Positions 9,296 to 17,783 of a stretch of DNA of 64,000 nucleotides are shown in pieces. A program made the position numbers and the translations under genes. Source of the DNA: Parapedobacter soli (GTDB lineage Bacteria > Bacteroidota > Bacteroidia > Sphingobacteriales > Sphingobacteriaceae); contig NZ_JAMXAY010000012.1 of assembly GCF_025460835.1 (NCBI RefSeq), forward strand, positions 1 to 64,000. Reading direction: 5' to 3'. Below the pieces are notes generated by a model. The model was not told where the DNA came from, did not search any database, and saw only the letters and a list, made by a program, of their open reading frames with translations. Numbering within the stretch: the stretch's first letter is position 1; each line of letters begins with the position of its first letter.

Positions 9296-10513
9296 TCAAC
9301 TTAAAAATTCATTCAATTGTGTAGCAAGGTCAACCTCTATCTGACCGAGGTCAAATTTGCGTTTCAGAAGCTCCATACCCGCTTTCATTCGAAAATAATC
9401 TGCTCTTAACGGCCTTACGGAATCTGCATTTTTATCGCTTTGAGTGTTAGATGCTGACGTTGCAATGAGTTCATCCACTACGTTGCATAGTTCATCAAAG
9501 TCGCTGCACAATATCCCCGGCGGTATTTCACACGCCGCAAAAAGATGGGTAAAATAATGATTCCTCAACGCGATAATTGGCGTTCCAAAGGATATGGCAT
9601 CCATGATGGCCCCACTGCTGATCAGCTCATACTCCTTGCTGCCATAAAAGAAAACGGCATATTGCATCTCCATACAGCGGTCGAGATAAGCATCATATGC
9701 TACGAACTGGTCGCCATCACTGTATTCTACCCACGCATTCCTGAAAGGCAGCATTTCTTCCAACAATTGCCCCGCTACCACAAATGATGCACGGCCGGCG
9801 GCAATTTCCGATCGGAATCTAGCGGCCAATTCAAAAAACAAAGGCGACTGTTTTTCTAGCTTAGCAACGCCAAGGTGGCCGAAGACAATACGTGGTCCAA
9901 TCCCGTGGTGGCGGGTCTCCCCTTCATAAGTCAACGGATGCCTTATCGCCATCATGCTGTCGGCTGGCAGTAGTTTATGCATCACCATGCGGTCACGGAT
10001 ATACTCTTCCAAAACCAGATAACGCCGGCCGCGAAGCCTCATGGCAAAAGCCATTCGGAGAAGGCTCGAATACAACCTATCCACAGTCTTGCCGCCCCCT
10101 TGCCGCAACAATTTCAGCTCACCGTGCAAGGTAATGACCACCCTGCATTTTCTAAAGAGAAACCGGAGCATCAGCGAGATGAACAGGTTCCCCACGGGTG
10201 AGTTTGACGCGAAGAAAATAAAGGCTGCCTTGGTACGCTGTGCGTGCCTTAAAATGAGGAAACTACGTTTGCATTCGGTCAATAACTTAACAATCCAGCG
10301 CCATTTATTCCCTTTCTCCGCCAACACTACCGGCTCGAATACCGGCACAACGTTACCCCAATGCTGCTTATCGGAGATCGCCTTCCAGTGGGGTTCGCTT
10401 ACACGAGCATAGATGGTCGAATCGGGAAAGATGCGGGCCAATAACGTAAGCGTTTGCCTATTGATCGTGGCATGCTCCAATCCCGTTTTATTAACTTCAC
10501 AAAAAAATATCAT
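9296..10513 (-). CDS. Divergent GT-B-like glycosyltransferase
   Basis: A 405-residue protein that I do not recognise by close family. ATG 10513 is the likely start, just after the stop of the polymerase gene; the open frame to 10630 overlaps that gene by over 100 bases and is improbable. Supporting a glycosyltransferase are a central VVITLHGELKLLRQGGG segment (about residue 145), a GHLGVAKLEKQSPLFFELA segment where GT-B enzymes open their donor domain (about residue 230), and a late YELISSGAIMDAISFGTPIIA block resembling the donor-binding E-x7-E region. Its place among GT genes supports the call. Part of its 3' end recurs as a degenerate fragment at 35-125. Confidence 0.65.
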   Translation of the reverse strand: MIFFCEVNKTGLEHATINRQTLTLLARIFPDSTIYARVSEPHWKAISDKQHWGNVVPVFEPVVLAEKGNKWRWIVKLLTECKRSFLILRHAQRTKAAFIFFASNSPVGNLFISLMLRFLFRKCRVVITLHGELKLLRQGGGKTVDRLYSSLLRMAFAMRLRGRRYLVLEEYIRDRMVMHKLLPADSMMAIRHPLTYEGETRHHGIGPRIVFGHLGVAKLEKQSPLFFELAARFRSEIAAGRASFVVAGQLLEEMLPFRNAWVEYSDGDQFVAYDAYLDRCMEMQYAVFFYGSKEYELISSGAIMDAISFGTPIIALRNHYFTHLFAACEIPPGILCSDFDELCNVVDELIATSASNTQSDKNADSVRPLRADYFRMKAGMELLKRKFDLGQIEVDLATQLNEFLS

Positions 10514-10517
10514 CGCG

Positions 10518-11636
10518 TCAATACCTGTTGAGTAGGTGGTTCTTATCAAAGATGGTCTGGAACGGCACATAAAGATCCCAGTAGGGCACCATAAACATAT
10601 AAAGCCGTACCGCACCGAATACGATAACAAACAAAATGGCGAGCACCCGTATCTTGATATCCTTCAAGGAAGATACTAAACTGGCTAAAAGGAAGATTTC
10701 CATATAAAGAAACGGCAATGCCAGCCGTGTGATGACGGGTACGTTGAGGATGAACACAAAATAAATGATGTTTCCAAACACCAACAGATTAAGCTGCCCG
10801 CTATACCAACCCTCATCGTCACGCGGTATCATTCGCCGCCCGGCAATCAAAATGGGTAGGATGAGTGCACGTTTAAGGAGGCCCAGCACATAGGAGATAT
10901 ATGGATTCGCATGGCTGGTCCCCAGTCCCTCGTCGTCATACCGCAATACCTTGTCTGCAATAGCCGCGTCCACGCCCACCACGCTGACCACCACGTTGAC
11001 CAACCACGTGGTGATATCGACCAACCCGACCGCAAAACCAATAAGCAGGCCGGTGTACAGCATATTATCGGACAACCTCACCCAATAAAGCCAGTAGGCA
11101 ACAACGAAGAAAAGGGACGACACGTGAATAGTTGTTGCGACTACAATCGTTGCCAGAAAATACCAGAAACGCTGCTCTTCGATATATTTCAAACTAAATA
11201 GGCAAAGTGCCACGGCTGTAAATTGCCTAACGGAAATCATGTCGGCCAGGTAGTAGGCATAGTACAAAAAGAGCAACAAGAAAAGTATACGGGGATACCG
11301 CAAAAACACCACTCCTTTAACCCCTATCGTTATTAGGGCAAGAAAGGCCAGCATGGCCGTATATGGTGCGCCGGCGGTGGAGAACGCCCAATTCATTGCC
11401 GTGTACCCGGGTTCGAAAAAATTTATCGCCGGTCCGGTAAGAAATTCATCGATGCGCTCATAAAAGTTAATGTAGGAGTCCCAATCCGGCCCCGTTTGCC
11501 AGCGTATGGCGCTGATGAAAATCAATGACAGGACCACCCCGATGAACGTTCCACGCTTAATCCAATACCGATCGTCTCCCACTAGGTCCAAGACGGTAAG
11601 AGCGGCCAATACCACAAATAAAACGATATATATCAT
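10518..11636 (-). CDS. EpsG/Wzy-type polysaccharide polymerase
   Basis: A 372-residue integral membrane protein with about ten hydrophobic helices spread over its length. The motif RWQTGPDWDSY at about residue 46, after the first two helices, is the hallmark of the EpsG family of polymerases. The longer loop (about residues 220-250) carries RYDDEGLGTSHANPY, as expected for a periplasmic substrate loop. It should join lipid-linked repeat units in the periplasm, after the flippase encoded two genes upstream. It ends 4 bases before the next gene's ATG and begins 3 bases after the preceding GT2 gene, so expression is tightly coupled. Confidence 0.85.
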   Translation of the reverse strand: MIYIVLFVVLAALTVLDLVGDDRYWIKRGTFIGVVLSLIFISAIRWQTGPDWDSYINFYERIDEFLTGPAINFFEPGYTAMNWAFSTAGAPYTAMLAFLALITIGVKGVVFLRYPRILFLLLFLYYAYYLADMISVRQFTAVALCLFSLKYIEEQRFWYFLATIVVATTIHVSSLFFVVAYWLYWVRLSDNMLYTGLLIGFAVGLVDITTWLVNVVVSVVGVDAAIADKVLRYDDEGLGTSHANPYISYVLGLLKRALILPILIAGRRMIPRDDEGWYSGQLNLLVFGNIIYFVFILNVPVITRLALPFLYMEIFLLASLVSSLKDIKIRVLAILFVIVFGAVRLYMFMVPYWDLYVPFQTIFDKNHLLNRY

Positions 11637-11639
11637 TTG

Positions 11640-12638
11640 TTAAACGTTACCCCGGTTCCTTTTGACAGCCCGGCCTACAAAGGATTCCCGGACCAAGCGC
11701 AGGAAACCAGAAAAACACACATAAATTACTGCCCTCACCCTTCCCAACCACGACATCCCCATCCGCGTACCGATGCAATCGGCATAAAGTATCTTTTCTT
11801 TCCATGATAATGCCGTCGAACTTAACGGCACACTCAGGAGGTACACTGTCTTTTCCCATGAAGAGGTACGGTCTGCCAGCCCGTATCGCTTAAAATAGCC
11901 TTCTGCCCACTTCATAAAATCTAGCCCCGATTGCACCTTCCTTCCCACCAGCTCTTTGGAAGCTTGTTGAGAGGATATGTTTCGGCCGCTGTACCGCCAA
12001 TATACCAATGGACCCACAATGGAATGGATACCATGTTCACTAGACAGTTTTATCCATGTCGCATCATCGGTAAACCAAGCCAAGTCGAACCGCTCAAATT
12101 GCCCCACCTGCTGCCATTTATGCCGCCTGAAAATATACTCCACCACGGTGCTATGAAGCTCACCGCGGACACGATGCGCAAAAAAACCGGCACCATCCAA
12201 ATAAACAGGAAATTGCTTAAAGGGCCACACCTGCCGGTTATTTTCATTGATCACCTTTATGTCGAAATGGATAAGATCAACGTCCCGCATGTCCTTATTT
12301 CCATTTTCCAAAAAATCATAAAAAGCCGATACACAACCGGCTTCCATGATATCATCGTCCGAAAACAACCAAACCCATTCCTCACCATTTGCCAGCGCAA
12401 CGCATCTTTCCCAATGTGCCACCAGGTCCTCTTTCCCTACATTCTGTTCAAAACGATGGTACACCACGGCTATTTCCGATTGATAAGGTGACACAATCGT
12501 ATACAAATCGTCCGGACTTGCGTCATCACCAATGTACAGCACGAATCGCCTGTCCGTCTGTGCCGCGATGCTCGCTAGCGTAGCTTCGAAAAAATCGGCC
12601 TTAAATGCCGGAATAACAATGGCTAACCTGTGCTTCAT
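11640..12638 (-). CDS. GT2-family glycosyltransferase
   Basis: A 332-residue family 2 glycosyltransferase. It has RLAIVIPAFKADFFEATL at the start, YIGDDASPDD near residue 36, and the DxD-type metal motif WLFSDDDIMEAG near residue 92. It then has ALANGEEWVW and WFTDDATWIKLSSEHG, the latter in the position of the acceptor/catalytic acid. The C-terminus is basic and lacks a clear membrane anchor. It lies 11 bases after the flippase gene and 3 bases before the polymerase gene. Predicted role: transfer of one sugar of the repeat unit; donor unknown. Confidence 0.87.
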   Translation of the reverse strand: MKHRLAIVIPAFKADFFEATLASIAAQTDRRFVLYIGDDASPDDLYTIVSPYQSEIAVVYHRFEQNVGKEDLVAHWERCVALANGEEWVWLFSDDDIMEAGCVSAFYDFLENGNKDMRDVDLIHFDIKVINENNRQVWPFKQFPVYLDGAGFFAHRVRGELHSTVVEYIFRRHKWQQVGQFERFDLAWFTDDATWIKLSSEHGIHSIVGPLVYWRYSGRNISSQQASKELVGRKVQSGLDFMKWAEGYFKRYGLADRTSSWEKTVYLLSVPLSSTALSWKEKILYADCIGTRMGMSWLGRVRAVIYVCFSGFLRLVRESFVGRAVKRNRGNV

Positions 12639-12649
12639 TCCCTTCAGTC

Positions 12650-14092
12650 CTATGTCACGCCAATTTTCCTTAATACCTGTTGCTTCAGTTCATCGACCAA
12701 CTGGTTTCTGAAAACCCAGTGTTGAATAACGAAATAGCATACCGCAGATAGCCCTATCGCCAAAGAAAGGCCGAATAGTGGGTGGATATGTAACGGCCTA
12801 ATCAGCATGCCAACCGGGATAAACGGAGCGCAAGATAACAGGGCTTCCCCAATTTTTCGCCATTTTGGCCTAAAATCAATTACACGGGCCGAATAAATAA
12901 TCAATAAGACCAACACAGTCAATTCCGTGACCACGTTGGTTATAGCGGTTCCATACAGCCCAAAATATGGAATTAATGTGAGGTTGAAAGCCAAGCTCAC
13001 CAACATCCCCATCAAAGCTGCCCTGAAAAACAACCGTTCATTGTTCGACGGGTTGAGTATTTGCATGCCAAACACATTGCTCAGCCCGATAATCAATACG
13101 CTGGCAGTCATAATCCGGAGCGCGGCCACAGCCGGCACAAACTCCGGCCCCGCAAACAACATCATCAGATCGTTCGCATACACCATTAACCCAACCGCGG
13201 CCGGAACACCGATCAAAGCAATATATCCAAACGATTTCCCCAAAAGATGATGCACCACCGGTAAATCCCCACTATTGAAGCTTACCGAAAGCCTTGGAAT
13301 AGCTACCAGCACGAAGGCGGTCAATACCGTAAGGACCAATTTGACAACGCGGGTAGCAGCGCTATAGTACCCCACTTCACTGGTATCACGCAGCAATCCG
13401 AGCAGCGCCGTGTCCAATACCGTATAAAAGCTAACCACGATCCCGAAAGAAAAGATGTAAAACAGCGGCTTTAGGTGCCTCGCCAAATCCAGCCCGCGAA
13501 ACCGAAGTTCCACGTAACGTTTTGCATAAATAATATTCACGATCATATTTGATGTACCCGTGAGGAAAATAATCAGGAAATACACCAGCGTATCATCGGC
13601 CTCCGTAACAAACGAAAAAATTAGCACAACCGACAGCAATCGGAACACCAGGGCCCGTTTCGTTATAAAAGAGAACGCCTCCACGCCCTGGAACAACCAT
13701 TCGATCATGAAGACCTGCATATACATCATCCCCAAACTGATTACGAATAGCCCATGGTGAATGGCCAGCTTAGGATGGTAAGTGAACAAGGCCCAATAAA
13801 AAATCGAAATCAGAAAAGTCGACAGGAAATGCAGCAGTAATAATTCACTGAACAATTGGGACCGCCGCAAACGATCATGCCGCGTTTTAGCAATCTCGCG
13901 CACGCCATAAATAGGTATGCCCAACGCCGCAAGCAAAACGGCAAACTGCAAAAAACTGTCGACAAACCCGATATCACCGATCCCTTTGGGCCCCAGCACC
14001 CTCGATACGTACGGGAAGACAATCACAGGGACCAATACCTGACTCAACGATAAGAACGTATTATATACTGCGTTTCTCCTAATGCTGCTCAC
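12650..14092 (-). CDS. Oligosaccharide flippase (Wzx, MOP superfamily)
   Basis: A polytopic membrane protein of about 480 residues with 12-14 hydrophobic helices. It opens with RNAVYNTFLSLSQVLVPVIVFPYVSRVLGPKGIG, a pattern typical of Wzx-type flippases, which move undecaprenyl-linked repeat units to the periplasmic face. I place the start at GTG 14092; the frame also reaches a TTG at 14131 but without any ATG. It is the first gene of the exopolysaccharide operon. No perfect Bacteroidota promoter box was found in front of it; a near match is CAAATATG (complement) at 14129-14136. Confidence 0.9.
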   Translation of the reverse strand: MSSIRRNAVYNTFLSLSQVLVPVIVFPYVSRVLGPKGIGDIGFVDSFLQFAVLLAALGIPIYGVREIAKTRHDRLRRSQLFSELLLLHFLSTFLISIFYWALFTYHPKLAIHHGLFVISLGMMYMQVFMIEWLFQGVEAFSFITKRALVFRLLSVVLIFSFVTEADDTLVYFLIIFLTGTSNMIVNIIYAKRYVELRFRGLDLARHLKPLFYIFSFGIVVSFYTVLDTALLGLLRDTSEVGYYSAATRVVKLVLTVLTAFVLVAIPRLSVSFNSGDLPVVHHLLGKSFGYIALIGVPAAVGLMVYANDLMMLFAGPEFVPAVAALRIMTASVLIIGLSNVFGMQILNPSNNERLFFRAALMGMLVSLAFNLTLIPYFGLYGTAITNVVTELTVLVLLIIYSARVIDFRPKWRKIGEALLSCAPFIPVGMLIRPLHIHPLFGLSLAIGLSAVCYFVIQHWVFRNQLVDELKQQVLRKIGVT

Positions 14093-14236
14093 CGCGATTT
14101 TAATAAGTGCGTTTGCCTGATATGAGAGCAAATATGGTTAATTTAACCGTGAATGTTGACAATTGGGTAAAACTATTGCAGCGGCTCGATGGTTAACCAA
14201 CCACAGTCACCACATACCAAGATAATAAAAACAGAA

Positions 14237-15676
14237 ATGACAACAAAAACAGAAAACCGGCTTCCCACAGCGGCGTACGTCAATGGCAAGTTCATTTCAG
14301 GCCACAAAAAATTTAACGTCATTAACCCCGCTACGGGCGAAGTAATCGCCTCCGCACCCGACCTCGGCGTGGCCGACTGCAAAAAGGCGATCGACGACGC
14401 ACACACGGCGTGGCCCGGATGGCGTGATACCGACGTGACGCAGCGCAGCCGCATCGTACAGAAATGGTACGAGCTCCTCATGGCACACAAAGACGAGTTA
14501 GCCCGCACCATGACCCTGGAGAGCGGCAAGCCGCTGTCCGAAAGCCTTGCCGAGGTAGACTATGGTGCATCGTTTGTCGAGTGGTTTGCCGAAGAGGCCA
14601 AACGGGCTTATGGCGAGTCCATCCCCGCCACCAAAACGGGCCAGCGGCTCATCACCATCCGCCAGCCCGTAGGTGTGGTTGCCGCCATCACCCCCTGGAA
14701 CTTCCCGCTGGCCATGATCACCCGCAAGGTAGCCCCCGCCCTGGCGTCGGGCTGCACCGTGGTACTGAGGCCCGCCTCCCAAACCCCGCTCACGGCACTG
14801 ATGGTTGCCAAACTGGCCCACCAAGCCGGTTTCCCCCCGGGCGTATTCAATGTGGTGACAGGTAAGGATAGCAAAGGCATGGGCGAAGAACTCACCACCA
14901 ACGAACTCGTACGGAAAATATCGTTTACCGGCTCTACGGAGGTGGGGCGCACGCTCATGGCCAACGCCGCCCGCACCATCAAAAAGGTTTCGCTCGAACT
15001 CGGTGGCAATGCCCCGTTCCTGGTATTCGACGATGCCGACATCGATGCGGCCGTGGCCGGTGCCATCACAGGGAAATTCCGCAATTCGGGGCAGACCTGC
15101 GTTTCCGTCAACCGCTTCTACGTGCAGGACGGCGTGTTTGATGCATTCGCCGAAAAGCTCACGACGGCCGTGAAAGAACTGAAAGTAGGCAACGGCCTCG
15201 ACAACGGCGTACAGGTGGGACCGCTGATCAACCGCGATGGACTGGAAAAGGTGAAAGCACACGTGGAAGATGCCATCGACGGCGGCGCCCGACTCCTCAC
15301 CGGCGGGAAAGCAATGGAAGGGCTTTTTTACGAGCCTACGGTGCTTGCCGATGTAAGCCCGTCGGCACTGCTGGCCCATGAAGAGACATTCGGCCCGGTA
15401 TGTGCACTGTTCCGGTTCAAAACAGAAAAAGAGGGCATCGCAATGGCCAACGACACCGAATTCGGGCTGGCTGCTTATTTTTACAGCCGCGATGTAAACC
15501 GCTGCTGGCAGGTGGCCGAGCAACTCGAATCGGGTATGGTAGGCATCAACACGGGACTGGTCTCCAATGCGGTAGCGCCGTTCGGCGGGGTCAAGCAATC
15601 GGGTATCGGCCGCGAGGGTTCCAAACACGGGCTGGATGAGTATACCGAAATCAAATACCTTTGCTTCAGCGAATAA
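14237..15676 (+). CDS. gabD: NAD(P)-dependent succinate-semialdehyde dehydrogenase
   Basis: An aldehyde dehydrogenase of 479 residues from ATG 14237 (an upstream in-frame ATG at 14189 would add 16 residues). It should oxidise succinate semialdehyde to succinate, in GABA breakdown or a TCA bypass. The cofactor motif ITPWNFPLAMITRK is near residue 151, SFTGSTEVG near 229, the general base is E254 in LELGGNAP, and the catalytic cysteine is C288 in NSGQTC. One oddity: the usual lysine of the VLKPAxQTP motif is arginine here (R178). The length and motif set fit GabD/SSADH best, though related semialdehydes cannot be excluded. It converges with the hemJ gene, with only 2 bases between stops. Confidence 0.82.
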   Translation: MTTKTENRLPTAAYVNGKFISGHKKFNVINPATGEVIASAPDLGVADCKKAIDDAHTAWPGWRDTDVTQRSRIVQKWYELLMAHKDELARTMTLESGKPLSESLAEVDYGASFVEWFAEEAKRAYGESIPATKTGQRLITIRQPVGVVAAITPWNFPLAMITRKVAPALASGCTVVLRPASQTPLTALMVAKLAHQAGFPPGVFNVVTGKDSKGMGEELTTNELVRKISFTGSTEVGRTLMANAARTIKKVSLELGGNAPFLVFDDADIDAAVAGAITGKFRNSGQTCVSVNRFYVQDGVFDAFAEKLTTAVKELKVGNGLDNGVQVGPLINRDGLEKVKAHVEDAIDGGARLLTGGKAMEGLFYEPTVLADVSPSALLAHEETFGPVCALFRFKTEKEGIAMANDTEFGLAAYFYSRDVNRCWQVAEQLESGMVGINTGLVSNAVAPFGGVKQSGIGREGSKHGLDEYTEIKYLCFSE

Positions 15677-15678
15677 GG

Positions 15679-16215
15679 TTAGCGCCGCTCCCGGATTTTT
15701 TTATACAGCTTCACTGCCACCATCAGCATCACACCCAAGAGCAACAGGCCTAACACGCCATAGATCCAGTTGATGGCACTCTTGAGCACCACCAAAAAAA
15801 CGATAGCAAACAGCAACACCGTAGCGAGCTCATTCCACAGGCGCAGCCGCATGGAAGTCCAGGTACTCGATTCGGCGCGGAGGTTAAACATCACGCGCTG
15901 GCACACGAAATGATACCCCACCAGCCCGAGCACGAAAGCCAATTTCACATGCATCCACCCCGCCTGCAAGAGTGCCGGATTGACATACAGCATCACCAGC
16001 CCCGCCGCTACCGTGAGGTACATGGCGGGGGTGGTGATGATCCACCACAGCTTGTGCTCCATCAGGATAAACTGCCGGTGCAATACCTCGTATTCACTTT
16101 CCGGCCGCTGCCGGGCTTCCGTGTGGTAGATGAACAGCCGTACCATATAAAACAGCCCCGCCATCCAGCAGACTACGAAGATGATGTGTATGGCTTTTGC
16201 GTAGAGGTACAGCAT
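15679..16215 (-). CDS. hemJ: HemJ-type protoporphyrinogen oxidase
   Basis: A 178-residue membrane protein with four to five helices. It starts YAKAIHIIFVVCWMAGLFYMVRLFIYH, containing the conserved His of the HemJ family (COG1981), and has WMHVKLAFVLGLVGYHFVCQR in the middle with the conserved lysine and histidine. HemJ oxidises protoporphyrinogen IX to protoporphyrin IX in the membrane, the penultimate step of protoporphyrin-dependent haem synthesis. It sits 12 bases downstream of hemE, another gene of the same pathway, which strengthens the call. It is the last gene of the operon that begins with the histidine kinase. Confidence 0.88.
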   Translation of the reverse strand: MLYLYAKAIHIIFVVCWMAGLFYMVRLFIYHTEARQRPESEYEVLHRQFILMEHKLWWIITTPAMYLTVAAGLVMLYVNPALLQAGWMHVKLAFVLGLVGYHFVCQRVMFNLRAESSTWTSMRLRLWNELATVLLFAIVFLVVLKSAINWIYGVLGLLLLGVMLMVAVKLYKKIRERR

Positions 16216-16227
16216 GGCGGCGGGTAT

Positions 16228-17265
16228 CTAAAATCTAAACTCCTTTACCACTTCCACCGCATATTTCACATTGTCGAACGGGATATCCGGCATAATGCCA
16301 TGTCCCAGATTGAAAATAAACCCGTCCTGCCCGCGCATGCGTTCAAACAGTTGCAGGATTTTCTCCTTGATTACCTTCTTATCGGCATAAAGAACAAACG
16401 GATCCAGATTGCCCTGTACCGCCACCCCTTGGGGCAGGCTGTCCTTGATATTGCGCAAGTCGGCATTCCAATCCACAGAAACCACATCCGGACCGGCATC
16501 GGCCATGACCGGGGCAAACACGGAGCTTCCCTTACAGAATGAAATGATCGGAATGTCCTTCCGGTGAAGCCTGGAGATGATCTGCGAATTATAAGTGTGG
16601 GCGAACACGCGGTAATCATCCCACGAGAGTGCTTGAGCCCAGCTGTCAAACAGCTGCAGCGCGTTCACACCTGCGGCGATCTGCATATTCAGGTAATCGA
16701 CCGTCACGTCGGCGATTTTCTGCAAAATAAGGTGTGCCAGGTCGGGCTCATTATTGAGCAACAGCTTCGTGCGCTTGAAGTCGCGCGAGGAGCCTCCTTC
16801 TACAAGGTAGCTCAATACGGTAAAGGGCGCCCCGGCAAACCCGATGAGCGGGATACGGCCTTGCAAGCGCCGCTGGACAGCGCGGATGGCATCGCCAACG
16901 TATTGCAGCTTATCCAACACATCCGTACGCAGCGCTTCGGCATCTTCGCGCGTGCGCACCGGATTTGCAAACCGTGGGCCTACCCCCTGCTCAAAACTCA
17001 ACTGTCCGCCCATGGCCTCGCCCGTAACGAGGATATCGGAAAATAAAATAGCGGCATCTATACCCAGCAGGTCTACTGGCAGCATGGTCACATCCGCCGC
17101 GATTTCCGGTGTCTTGCACATCTCCAGGAAAGAATACTTGTTCTTGATATCCCAATACTCCGGCATAAACCGGCCTGCCTGCCGCATCATCCACACCGGC
17201 GGGCGCTCAGTAGGCTTTGAAAAAGCCGCCCGGATAAGCAAATCGTTTGCTAAATTGTTTGTCAC
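16228..17265 (-). CDS. hemE: Uroporphyrinogen decarboxylase
   Basis: A 345-residue cytoplasmic enzyme that removes four carboxyl groups from uroporphyrinogen III to give coproporphyrinogen III in haem synthesis. The signature RPPVWMMRQAGRFMPEY lies near residue 18, with the substrate-binding arginines. AAILFSDILV near residue 70 contains the conserved catalytic aspartate. GFAGAPFTVLSYLVEGG near residue 148 and NLGHGIMPDIP at the C-terminus are also characteristic. The start codon is GTG at 17265, 2 bases after the stop of the TPR-like gene, so it is translationally linked to the regulator genes upstream. Length is normal for the family. Confidence 0.96.
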   Translation of the reverse strand: MTNNLANDLLIRAAFSKPTERPPVWMMRQAGRFMPEYWDIKNKYSFLEMCKTPEIAADVTMLPVDLLGIDAAILFSDILVTGEAMGGQLSFEQGVGPRFANPVRTREDAEALRTDVLDKLQYVGDAIRAVQRRLQGRIPLIGFAGAPFTVLSYLVEGGSSRDFKRTKLLLNNEPDLAHLILQKIADVTVDYLNMQIAAGVNALQLFDSWAQALSWDDYRVFAHTYNSQIISRLHRKDIPIISFCKGSSVFAPVMADAGPDVVSVDWNADLRNIKDSLPQGVAVQGNLDPFVLYADKKVIKEKILQLFERMRGQDGFIFNLGHGIMPDIPFDNVKYAVEVVKEFRF

Positions 17266-17267
17266 GT

Positions 17268-17783
17268 CTACTCCTTTGGTATTTCGTTTTCTATTCTGTT
17301 AATGATATGCGTTACACGGGAACTCACTTCCAGTTTGCGCGCAAGGTCGATATAAGCCCGTACCCGCTCGAAGTCCTTTTTCCGGAGATTGATATTCGCC
17401 AGATTGACCAAAATAATGGCTTTGTCGTTAGGCCTACGGAAAGGCAACCGCGAGGCTATCTGGAAATGCCGCTCGGCAGCCTCGTAATCCTCGGCTTTCA
17501 ATGCGATGTTGCCACACATAAATTCATAATAGTTGCGCCGTCCTTTGCGCAAATATTCCGGCTGCTTGATATCTTCCAGCAATCGCCGTGCTTTATCGTA
17601 ATCCTTCTTCTGGAACGCCTGGGTGGCGATAAAAACCGTTCCTTCCCGGTAGTGGCTCCAGATCAGGTAACACATGGCTCCGGCCACCAGCACTGCGGCC
17701 TGGTGCGCTTGCGTATAGATGCACCATAGTAACAGCAAAAATGCAAGTGTCAGTATGGCGACACGTGCTTTTGAAGTCATCAT
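17268..17783 (-). CDS. Small membrane protein with TPR-like repeats
   Basis: A 171-residue protein of unknown function. Two hydrophobic helices occupy residues 8-42. The rest is helical, with TPR-like features: AFQKKDYDKARRLLEDI, ALKAEDYEAAERHFQIAS and NLRKKDFERVRAYIDLAR occur at roughly 35-residue spacing. The start ATG overlaps the response regulator stop as ATGA, and its own stop lies 2 bases before hemE. It therefore sits exactly between a two-component system and two haem genes. The TPR surface probably faces the cytoplasm and could act as a scaffold; that is inference. Confidence 0.75.
   Translation of the reverse strand: MMTSKARVAILTLAFLLLLWCIYTQAHQAAVLVAGAMCYLIWSHYREGTVFIATQAFQKKDYDKARRLLEDIKQPEYLRKGRRNYYEFMCGNIALKAEDYEAAERHFQIASRLPFRRPNDKAIILVNLANINLRKKDFERVRAYIDLARKLEVSSRVTHIINRIENEIPKE

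Noticed and set aside
10514-10630. Extended start for the GT-B-like gene at 9296
   Set aside because: It would overlap the polymerase gene by more than 100 bases, while an ATG at 10513 lies right after the polymerase stop.
14137-14149. Palindrome GGTTAATTTAACC between the flippase gene and gabD
   Set aside because: It is short and A+T-rich, and cannot be separated from chance in a promoter region; no regulator site was recognised.
14498-15628. Long open frame (376 codons) on the minus strand opposite gabD
   Set aside because: It is the mirror of a clear dehydrogenase gene with all catalytic motifs, its protein has no domain or signal, and it ends within the partner gene. Codon structure of the G+C-rich gene explains the openness.
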